From JAVDCA01 sp035764045 (GTDB taxonomy: Bacteria > Pseudomonadota > Alphaproteobacteria > Rhizobiales > Xanthobacteraceae): a DNA stretch of 10,849 bases. The position numbers were made by a program, and so were the translations under genes. Each line of letters opens with the position of its first letter. The first letter of the stretch is position 1. Positions 5,591-10,849 of this stretch are shown here, one piece after another. The notes under the pieces were generated by a model that was not told the origin of the DNA, did not search any database, and saw nothing but the letters and a program-made list of their open reading frames with translations. The DNA is taken from positions 1-10,849 of the forward strand of contig DASTZX010000428.1 of the NCBI GenBank assembly GCA_035764045.1, read 5' to 3'.

Positions 5591-7509
5591 GTCTCGTCCT
5601 CCCGGCTTCCCTTGGGCCAGAACCACCCGACCAGCGCGACTGCGATCGGTGGCGTACCCCACACCACTGCCCAGGGCGTGAAGATCGAGCCGAGGAAGAA
5701 GATGCCGACCACGATCGCGGTGAGCAGCGGCCAAATCGAGGGCTCCGGCGATGCTTGGCGGATCTCCGGACGCGCCTCCGTGATGGTCGACACCAGAACC
5801 TCGCGCCGCTCCACGCTCAATCCGTGCGCGACCGGCAGCTCGTCGCGCTCCGCCCAGAGCGGCTCGCGATGGGTGACGACCGGGATGCGCGCGAAATTGT
5901 AGGGCGGCGGCGGCGAGCTCGTCGCCCATTCGAGGGTGCCGGCGTCCCACGGATTGTCGGGAGCCGCCACGCCGTGGCGTGTGCTGCGCACCGCGTTCCA
6001 CAACAGCAGCACGAAACTCGCGAACAGGATCAGCGCGCCGACCGTCGCCGTGAGGTTGAGCCCGCCCCAGCCCATCTCGGGCTGATAGGTATAGACGCGG
6101 CGCGGCATCCCCTGCAGGCCGAGGATGTGCATGGGAAAGAATGCGAGATTGAAGCCGACGAAGGCGAGCCAGAAATTCCAACGGCCGAGCCGCTCGTCCA
6201 TCATGCGCCCGCAGATCTTCGGAAACCAGTAATAGACGGCTCCGATCAGCGGAAACACCGCGCCGCCGATGAGCACATAGTGGAAGTGGGCGACCACGAA
6301 ATAGGTGTCGTGCACCTGGGTGTCGAGCGGGACGGAGGCGACCATCACGCCCGTCATGCCGCCGATCACGAAGATCACCACGAACCCGAGCACGAACAGC
6401 AGCGGCGTTCGGATCACCGGCTTGCCGTCCCACAAGGTCGCGAGCCAGCAGAAGATCTGGATCCCGCTCGGCACCGCAATCAGCATGCTGGACGCGGTGA
6501 AGAAGCTCGCGCCCATCTGCGGGAGGCCGGTCGCGAACATGTGGTGCACCCACAGCCCGAACGAGAGAAAGCCGGTGGCGATCAACGAGAGCACGACCGG
6601 CAGATAGCCGACGATCGGGCGCCGGGCGAAGGCCGCGACAATCATCGAGACCATGCCGGTACCGGGCAGGAAGATGATGTAGACCTCGGGATGGCCGAAA
6701 AACCAGAAGAGATGCTGCCACAGCAGCACGTCACCGCCGGTGCCCGACACGAAGAACTGAGTGCCCACCAGGCGGTCGAGGATCAGCGACGTCGAGGCGA
6801 GCATGATCGCCGGCATGGCGAAGAACACCAGGAAGGACGTTACCAGCATCGACCAGACGAACACCGGGATGCGGTCGAGCGTCATTCCGGGCGCGCGCTG
6901 CTTGAACACGGTGACGATGATCTCGACCGAAACAGCGAGCGCCGAGACCTCGGTGAACGTGATCATCTGCGCCCAGACGTCGGGGCGATGCGTCGGGGAG
7001 TATTGCTGCTCGGTCAGCGGAGCATAAGCAAACCAGCCGACATCGGGACCCTCGCCGAGGAAGAACGAGGTCCACAGGAAAATTCCGCCCGAGAGATATA
7101 CCCAGTAGCTGAATGCGTTCAGCCGCGGGAAGGCGATATTGCGCGTGCCCACCATCAGCGGCACGAAATACACCGCAAAGGCCTCCATCACCGGTACGGC
7201 GAACAGAAACATCATGTTCGAGCCGTGCATGGTGAAGAGCTGGTTGTAGAGATCGGCGTCGATCAGTCGGCTCTCCGGCTTCGCGAGCTGCAGCCGCATC
7301 GCGATCGCGGAGAGCCCGCCGATGCAGAGGAAGAAGAAGGCGGTTGCGATGTAGCGGCGCCCGATCACCTTGTGATCGACCGTCGTGAGCCAACCGAGAA
7401 TGCCGCGCGGCGTACCCCAGAGGCGATCGAGCCGGGCCGCGAGCTCCTGCTGGCCGAGCGCGGTGTCGCGCAGCCGGCCCGCCGACGTCGCTACTGCCGC
7501 GTCGGTCAT
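5587..7509 (-). CDS. ctaD: caa3-type cytochrome c oxidase subunit I
   Basis: The 640-aa catalytic subunit reduces O2 to water in the inner membrane. All redox ligands are present: heme a His95 (TMHGSNMMF) and His410; CuB His273 cross-linkable to Tyr277 (GHPEVY), His322 and His323 (VHHMF); heme a3 His408 (HDTYFVVAHFHYV, 400-412); and the propionate-binding Arg pair 470-471 (GMPRR). E275 of HPEVY is kept, as in A1-type oxidases. Two classical proton-channel residues differ: the D-channel Asp of APDMAFPR is Asn124 (GTRNIAFPRLN), and the K-channel Lys of PTGIKVFSW is Gln351 (PSGIQIFCW). After the usual 12 helices a hydrophilic linker leads to two extra C-terminal helices (about 593-632), making the protein longer than the usual 530-560. 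The start ATG overlaps the subunit II stop (ATGA). A longer open frame upstream is a shadow of subunit II. Confidence 0.95.
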   Translation of the reverse strand: MTDAAVATSAGRLRDTALGQQELAARLDRLWGTPRGILGWLTTVDHKVIGRRYIATAFFFLCIGGLSAIAMRLQLAKPESRLIDADLYNQLFTMHGSNMMFLFAVPVMEAFAVYFVPLMVGTRNIAFPRLNAFSYWVYLSGGIFLWTSFFLGEGPDVGWFAYAPLTEQQYSPTHRPDVWAQMITFTEVSALAVSVEIIVTVFKQRAPGMTLDRIPVFVWSMLVTSFLVFFAMPAIMLASTSLILDRLVGTQFFVSGTGGDVLLWQHLFWFFGHPEVYIIFLPGTGMVSMIVAAFARRPIVGYLPVVLSLIATGFLSFGLWVHHMFATGLPQMGASFFTASSMLIAVPSGIQIFCWLATLWDGKPVIRTPLLFVLGFVVIFVIGGMTGVMVASVPLDTQVHDTYFVVAHFHYVLIGGAVFPLIGAVYYWFPKICGRMMDERLGRWNFWLAFVGFNLAFFPMHILGLQGMPRRVYTYQPEMGWGGLNLTATVGALILFASFVLLLWNAVRSTRHGVAAPDNPWDAGTLEWATSSPPPPYNFARIPVVTHREPLWAERDELPVAHGLSVERREVLVSTITEARPEIRQASPEPSIWPLLTAIVVGIFFLGSIFTPWAVVWGTPPIAVALVGWFWPKGSREDET

Positions 7510-8513
7510 TGGAGTCCCATCAGGTAGGCCACGAGCGCGCTGAGGTCGGCGCCGCCGAGGTCGCCCGGCGGCATCTGCGTGCCGGGTTTGAGGTGCTGCG
7601 GATCGGCGATCCAGCCCCCAAGGTGGCCTGCCGTCAGCGGTGCCGTGCCGGCCGCGATGCTGCGGCGGCTCGCGAGGTGCGTGAGATCGGGGCCGAACTT
7701 GCCGCCCGCAATCGTGCCACGGATCGTGTGACACACCAGGCAGCTGTGCGATTCGAAGACATGCCGCCCGCGGCGGCGCTCCGGGCCCTCCGGCGGTGCG
7801 GCCGCACGGATCTGCCCATCGCGCCAGGCGTCGAACTCCTCGGGTGACGAGGCGACAACTGAGAATGCCATCTTGGCATGCTCCTGGCCGCAGAACTCGG
7901 CACACTGGCCGCGATAGATGCCGGGCCGCGCCGCAAGGAGCAACTGCTCGTTGATGTGCCCGCTGATCTGGTCCATCTTGCCGGCGAGACTCGGCACCCA
8001 GAAGCTGTGAATGACATCGCGTGTCTCGAGCCGCACGCGCACGAGCGTATTCACCGGAATATGGATCTCGTTCGCTGTGATGAAGTTGCGCGCCGGCTGC
8101 GGGTCGTCGTAGAGGACCTCCCACCACCACTGATGGCCGACAACCCGCAGAGTCATCCCGCTGTTCGGCTCCGCCCACAGGTTACGCTGCGCGACGTAAC
8201 TGATCAGCGCGAAAGCGATAACGATCACTCCGGTGCCGCCCCCCAGACTCAGGACGAGTTGCCCCATCATCCGCTCGCGCGCCGGCGCGAGTTCGAGCGG
8301 CTGCGGCCGTGCGGCTCGGCGCCGGATGACGGCGATCGAGAGCACGACGCAGACGGCGAGCCAGATGAGCGCGCAGACGGCGAGGAAAGCCCAGAAGAGG
8401 TTGGCGATCTGCTGCGCGTAAGGTCCCTGAGGGTCGAGCGAGGATTGCCGGCCGGAACATGCAGCGAGGCTCAGCGAAACGGCGCTGATCAGGAAGGCGC
8501 GGCCGGTGGCCAC
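7506..8513 (-). CDS. coxB: caa3-type cytochrome c oxidase subunit II with fused cytochrome c domain
   Basis: A 335-aa subunit that accepts electrons and passes them to heme a. Starting from GTG 8513, residues 1-19 form a lipoprotein-type signal (LISAVSLSLAAC) with lipobox Cys19. Two transmembrane hairpin helices span about 34-63 and 83-107. The cupredoxin domain (120-220) holds the aromatic HQWWWEVLY patch (127-135) and the full CuA set: His169 (IHSFW), Cys204 and Cys208 (CAEFC), Glu206, His212 and Met215. A C-terminal class I cytochrome c domain has CLVCH at 258-262 and axial Met314 (TQMPPG), which defines the caa3 type. GTG 8513 was chosen because GAGGCG lies 7-12 nt upstream and it gives a compact lipoprotein signal; an in-frame GTG at 8597 is the alternative. 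It is the first gene of the operon and equivalent to CoxM of Bradyrhizobium in layout. Confidence 0.93.
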   Translation of the reverse strand: MATGRAFLISAVSLSLAACSGRQSSLDPQGPYAQQIANLFWAFLAVCALIWLAVCVVLSIAVIRRRAARPQPLELAPARERMMGQLVLSLGGGTGVIVIAFALISYVAQRNLWAEPNSGMTLRVVGHQWWWEVLYDDPQPARNFITANEIHIPVNTLVRVRLETRDVIHSFWVPSLAGKMDQISGHINEQLLLAARPGIYRGQCAEFCGQEHAKMAFSVVASSPEEFDAWRDGQIRAAAPPEGPERRRGRHVFESHSCLVCHTIRGTIAGGKFGPDLTHLASRRSIAAGTAPLTAGHLGGWIADPQHLKPGTQMPPGDLGGADLSALVAYLMGLQ

Positions 8514-8627
8514 CAGCCGCGCCTCGAAACAGCCGCGAGGGTTTGCGTCACCTGACCGAAATGTGGACGGTCCCGGCAAGATATCGGCCTCATGCACTGG
8601 CACCGCGCGCGACGGCGCCGCCCGATA

Positions 8628-8652
8628 AACCCCGGGGGTACATGCGTGTTCC
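8628..8652 (-). promoter_or_regulatory. EcfG-like (general stress response) promoter candidate
   Basis: On the minus strand, GGAAC (8652-8648) is followed by 16 bases and then GGTT (8631-8628). The alphaproteobacterial EcfG consensus is GGAAC-N16/17-CGTT, so the -35 is exact and the -10 matches three of four. It faces the oxidase operon and would start a transcript near 8620, giving a leader of about 105 nt to the GTG at 8513. Short motifs occur by chance, so this is only a candidate. Confidence 0.35.
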
Positions 8653-8778
8653 GTTGGATTTCCGACACTTCGTCGTGCTTGTTTTGCTACGACTTCAGGT
8701 ACAGAGCTCGGAGCTTTTCCGTCGGGCCGGACGAATTTATCCCACTCCGCATGACCGCCGGCGCGTAAAGGCGGGCCG

Positions 8779-9762
8779 CTAGATTTTTGATGACAATCCT
8801 GCGGCGCGCGCCACCGACGCCCAGCGGGCGTGTTCGCTTTTGATGTACGCCGCGAACTGGTCCGGTCCGAGATAATTCGAGTCGTAGCCCTGCTTGACGA
8901 GCTGCTTCTCGGCCTCGGGCGATTGCAGCGCATTCTTCGTGGTCGTCGTCAATTTGTCGACGATCGGCTTCGGCAGGCCTGCCGGGCCCATCAACCCCAG
9001 CCAAAGGCTGGTGTCGAAATCAGGCATGCCCGCTTCTGCCATGGTCGGGACGTCGGGCAGCGCACTGGAGCGTTTCTTTCCCGCCGTGCCCAATGCCACG
9101 AGCTTGCCGGCAGCGAGTTGGCCGAGGACTGAAGATGCCGGGGCAAAGACCATGGTCACACGACCGGCGATCACATCGGTGACTGCCTGCGGACTGCCCT
9201 GATAAGGTACGTGCAGGAGCTGAACTCCAGCGCGCTGTTCGAACAGCACGCCGGCGAGGTGCAGCAGCGTGCCTGCGCCGACCGAGGCGAAGGAGAGTTT
9301 GCCGGGCTTCGATTTGGCCAAGGCGATCAACTCGGACAGGTTATGGACGCCGACGCTCGGGCTCACCACGAGAATGAGGGCGATGCTCCCCAGGAGTGCA
9401 ATCGGGGACAAATCCTTCGTCAGAGTTACAGGCCGCTCCGGATGGACGATCTCGTCAGTCAGCGTCGATAGCGTGGGAACGAACAGCGTGTACCCGTCTT
9501 TGGCGGCGTTGGCGACGTACTCGGCGGCGATGCTCGATCCGGCGCCCGGCTTGTTCTCGACGACGACTTGCTGCCCCAGCAGCGGATCCGCCGCCTTGGC
9601 GAAAATGCGCGCGATGATGTCGGAGGTCGCGCCGGCCGTGAACCCCACGATGAGATGAATTGGACGCGATGGATAGGTTTCAGCTGCCAACGTCGTGGCG
9701 GGCGACGAGATTGCTGCGACGCCCAGCAGGCACATCGTCCTGCGATCGATCATAGGCCTCAT
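8779..9762 (-). CDS. TctC/Bug-family periplasmic solute-binding protein
   Basis: A 327-aa exported protein of the Bug (TctC-like) family, the periplasmic receptors of tripartite tricarboxylate transporters for carboxylates and many aromatic or organic acids. It has a signal peptide at residues 1-27 (LLGVAAISSPATTLAAE). Family motifs follow: YPSRPIHLIVGFTAGATSDI (30-49), the VVVENKPGAGSSIAAEYVA block (66-84), AKDGYTLF (87-94), KPGKLSFASVGAGTLLHLAG (152-171), HVPYQGSPQAVTDVIAGRV (184-202), and LPDVPTMAEAGMPDFD (235-250). The start ATG 9762 has GGAGGAGA 6 nt upstream; the open frame continues upstream without family features. The membrane partners TctA and TctB are not in the window, as is common for the Bug expansions of Bradyrhizobium-like and Bordetella-like genomes, so the ligand cannot be told. 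The downstream oxidase operon is 265 bp away and probably independent. Confidence 0.92.
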   Translation of the reverse strand: MRPMIDRRTMCLLGVAAISSPATTLAAETYPSRPIHLIVGFTAGATSDIIARIFAKAADPLLGQQVVVENKPGAGSSIAAEYVANAAKDGYTLFVPTLSTLTDEIVHPERPVTLTKDLSPIALLGSIALILVVSPSVGVHNLSELIALAKSKPGKLSFASVGAGTLLHLAGVLFEQRAGVQLLHVPYQGSPQAVTDVIAGRVTMVFAPASSVLGQLAAGKLVALGTAGKKRSSALPDVPTMAEAGMPDFDTSLWLGLMGPAGLPKPIVDKLTTTTKNALQSPEAEKQLVKQGYDSNYLGPDQFAAYIKSEHARWASVARAAGLSSKI

Positions 9763-10117
9763 TGCTCTCCTCCAAAGTGTCGAAGCTTCGCGTGTGTTGT
9801 TGTGGGGAATGCCGCAAAGCCGATCGCCCGTACCGACAGAAGCCGGCAGCGACGCCGCATGTTCCATGGCGAGGTGCGACATACTTGTATATCTCACAGC
9901 GACGTGGGGCCGGCAGACCCGGGCACTGAATGCGCGCTGCCGGCCTACGACCTGGAAACCATCGATCGCTTGCGCAATGATCCGACTGTCGGCTCGCCGG
10001 GCGGCGCCGGGCCGATCGGCGCGGCCTGATGGTGACCCTCCTGCTGGCGACAATTGTGACCCACGCCGGCTGCACCGGGCCGAAGGACACGATCCACGGG
10101 ACACTTCAGGGCGCCTG
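9763..10117. other. Divergent intergenic region with two doubtful tiny ORFs
   Basis: The region separates the minus-strand binding-protein gene from the plus-strand methyltransferase gene and must hold promoters for both. I cannot assign boxes reliably; the only AT-rich patch is at 9892-9898 (TGTATAT). Two tiny plus-strand frames chained by TGATG overlaps (9859-10029 and 10029-10118) lead directly into the methyltransferase start. Confidence 0.4.
9859..10029 (+). CDS. Doubtful 56-aa ORF upstream of the methyltransferase
   Basis: Reads MFHGEVRHTCISHSDVGPAD, then PGTECALPAYDLETIDRLRN and DPTVGSPGGAGPIGAA. The part from about residue 28 (YDLETIDRLRNDPTV) looks protein-like, but the N-terminal half does not, and no ribosome binding site precedes the ATG. 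An in-frame GTG at 9904 is another possible start. Its TGA (10027-10029) overlaps the ATG of the next tiny frame as TGATG. It could be the tail of a decayed gene. No family recognised. Confidence 0.2.
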   Translation: MFHGEVRHTCISHSDVGPADPGTECALPAYDLETIDRLRNDPTVGSPGGAGPIGAA

Positions 10118-10118
10118 A
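10029..10118 (+). CDS. Possible 29-aa lipoprotein-like small ORF
   Basis: The frame reads MVTLLLATIVTHAGCTGPKD and ends TIHGTLQGA. A short hydrophobic N-terminus followed by A-G-C at residues 13-15 resembles a lipobox in entericidin-sized lipoproteins, although the usual basic residue near the N-terminus is missing. The start overlaps the preceding stop and its TGA (10116-10118) overlaps the methyltransferase ATG as TGATG, so it could be a real coupled gene or a leader peptide. No ribosome binding site is clear. Confidence 0.27.
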   Translation: MVTLLLATIVTHAGCTGPKDTIHGTLQGA

Positions 10119-10732
10119 TGATCAGGATCTTGCGATTTGCCGCGCGGCGACTTCCAGCCCCCATCCAGAATTGGGGACGGCAGATCGTGGAGACGCGCAG
10201 GATCAGCCGCTATCCCGACCGGCCGATCCTTCTCGACAGGGTGTTTCCGGCACTCCGCCAAGCACGCGCCCTGGCGAAAAACACGAAGGTCCTTTGGATC
10301 GGATGCCGGCCCTACACGACACTCTATTACGGTCTGATCGAACAGAACGGTGCGGAGTGCTGGACCATCGATATCGATCCCGGCGCACAGCCATTCGGAC
10401 GGTCGGGACGCCACATCATCGGCGACATGCTGAAACTGGAGCAGCTCTTTCCCGCGAACCATTTCGATGCCGTGCTGTGCAATGGCGTGCTTGGATGGGG
10501 TGTCGACGCCCCAGCCGATCAGGTGCGGGCCTACGCGGCGCTCGGCGCGGTCACCAAACCAGGGGGTTGGATCTTGATCGGCTGGAATACCGACCGGATG
10601 TCCGATCCGCTGACATTCGGCCTCGCGGACCCCCGATTGGAGCATGCCGCCTTGCCGGGCTTTCCGGCGCGTTGCATCGTCGAGGGCTGCACGCATGTCT
10701 ATGACACCTACCGCAGGCGTGCCGACGCGTGA
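10118..10732 (+). CDS. Class I SAM-dependent methyltransferase-like protein
   Basis: A 204-aa protein with a Rossmann-type methyltransferase layout. Motif I strand and loop are KVLWIGCRPYTTLYY (57-71), an acidic strand end is CWTIDIDPG (81-89) where the SAM ribose would bind, HIIGDMLKL (99-107) matches motif II, HFDAVLCNGVLGWGVD (115-130) matches the post-II region, and AYAALGAVTKPGGWILIGWN (138-157) matches motif III with the K-P-G-G turn. Motif I is unusual: the normal G-x-G-x-G loop reads G-C-R-P-Y-T, so SAM binding may be altered or lost. Residues 1-50 are basic and family-neutral. ATG 10118 was chosen because it overlaps the preceding TGA and the frame further upstream overlaps other sequence without family features. 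The substrate is unknown. The next gene starts 8 bp downstream, suggesting an operon with the hydrolase. Confidence 0.75.
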   Translation: MIRILRFAARRLPAPIQNWGRQIVETRRISRYPDRPILLDRVFPALRQARALAKNTKVLWIGCRPYTTLYYGLIEQNGAECWTIDIDPGAQPFGRSGRHIIGDMLKLEQLFPANHFDAVLCNGVLGWGVDAPADQVRAYAALGAVTKPGGWILIGWNTDRMSDPLTFGLADPRLEHAALPGFPARCIVEGCTHVYDTYRRRADA

Positions 10733-10740
10733 CAGCCGAT

Positions 10741-10849
10741 ATGTCCATCGCAAAACCTCTCGCCATCGCCGACGGAAACATCCGGGTCTCCGGACTGCTG
10801 CAAGCGCCACCGGACGCGCGCGCGTGCTTCGTGCTGGCGCACGGCGCCG
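10741..10849 (+). CDS. Alpha/beta-hydrolase family protein, 5' end (cut by window)
   Basis: Only the first 36 residues are present: MSIAKPLAIADGNIRVSGLL, then QAPPDARACFVLAHGA. The ending C-F-V-L-A-H-G-A is the first core strand and oxyanion-loop HG motif of alpha/beta hydrolases, of the kind seen in the small KANL3/Tex30 and dienelactone-hydrolase-like families, where the continuation is usually LAHGAGAGM. The nucleophile elbow lies beyond the window. ATG 10741 is 8 bp after the methyltransferase stop; an in-frame GTG at 10729 overlapping that stop (GTGA) is an alternative start. Cytosolic esterase or lipase-like activity is a family-level guess. Confidence 0.65.
   Translation, partial: MSIAKPLAIADGNIRVSGLLQAPPDARACFVLAHGA

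Noticed and set aside
4535..5902. 455-codon open frame on the plus strand
   Set aside because: Antisense of subunit III, the 108-aa protein and parts of ctaG and subunit I; low-information composition.
5755..7527. 590-codon open frame on the plus strand
   Set aside because: It is the antisense of oxidase subunit I, extremely rich in Arg/Glu/His/Asp with no domain; a typical GC-rich shadow frame.
7510..8178. N-terminal extension of the subunit I frame to 8178
   Set aside because: It lies in the shadow of subunit II. The ATGA junction and the MTDAAVATS start with family sequence soon after show the true start at 7509.
8514..8778. FixK/Fnr-type box upstream of the oxidase operon
   Set aside because: I looked for TTGAT-N4-ATCAA-like palindromes and found none.
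1..10849. CRISPR array, insertion sequence or integrase gene
   Set aside because: No regularly spaced repeats, transposase motifs or tyrosine-recombinase motifs were seen in any frame.

Overview
The window looks like a GC-rich alphaproteobacterial chromosome, most likely Hyphomicrobiales (Bradyrhizobium/Rhodopseudomonas/Xanthobacteraceae-like). The grounds are base composition, an OpgC protein, a caa3-type oxidase cluster with CtaG, a TctC/Bug binding protein and an EcfG-like promoter candidate. The assignment is inferred from gene content and style; no search was run.

Left part (1-1420): the window opens inside a tRNA-Gln(CUG) gene, of which the anticodon arm, T arm and CCA end are present. 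Antisense and directly after it lies a decayed glutathione S-transferase N-terminal domain. A small exported glycine-rich protein follows (420-827, minus). At 1132-1178 there is a second, degenerate copy of the tRNA-Gln 3' half (43 of 47 bases identical). This layout is typical of an attachment-site scar left by a tRNA-targeting integrative element. No integrase is visible.

Middle-left part (1420-3743): an OpgC-family membrane succinyltransferase gene on the plus strand is followed by small minus-strand genes. One is a possible 56-aa membrane protein with no ATG start. The other is a well-supported 91-aa exported protein with a near-perfect Shine-Dalgarno. The stretch 3277-3743 holds no convincing gene, but has a perfect 11-bp inverted repeat downstream of the oxidase operon.

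Core (3744-8513, minus): a compact caa3-type cytochrome c oxidase operon, transcribed right to left: subunit II with a fused cytochrome c domain, subunit I, a five-helix subunit III, a 108-aa three-helix membrane protein, and the copper-insertion protein CtaG. Three of the four junctions are ATGA overlaps and the fourth is a 3-bp gap. The subunits take electrons from cytochrome c through CuA and heme c, pass them to heme a and the heme a3/CuB site in subunit I, and reduce O2; CtaG probably supplies copper. Subunit I keeps all metal ligands, but has Asn and Gln where the classical D-channel Asp and K-channel Lys sit. An EcfG-like (general stress response) promoter candidate lies at 8628-8652.

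Right part (8779-10849): a TctC/Bug-family periplasmic binding protein (minus) without its membrane partners is divergent from a plus-strand series. That series holds two doubtful tiny ORFs linked by TGATG overlaps, a class I methyltransferase-like gene, and the start of an alpha/beta-hydrolase gene cut by the window edge.

I did not find a clearly new biological system. The most interesting points are the tRNA-Gln repeat pair and the altered proton-channel residues of the oxidase.
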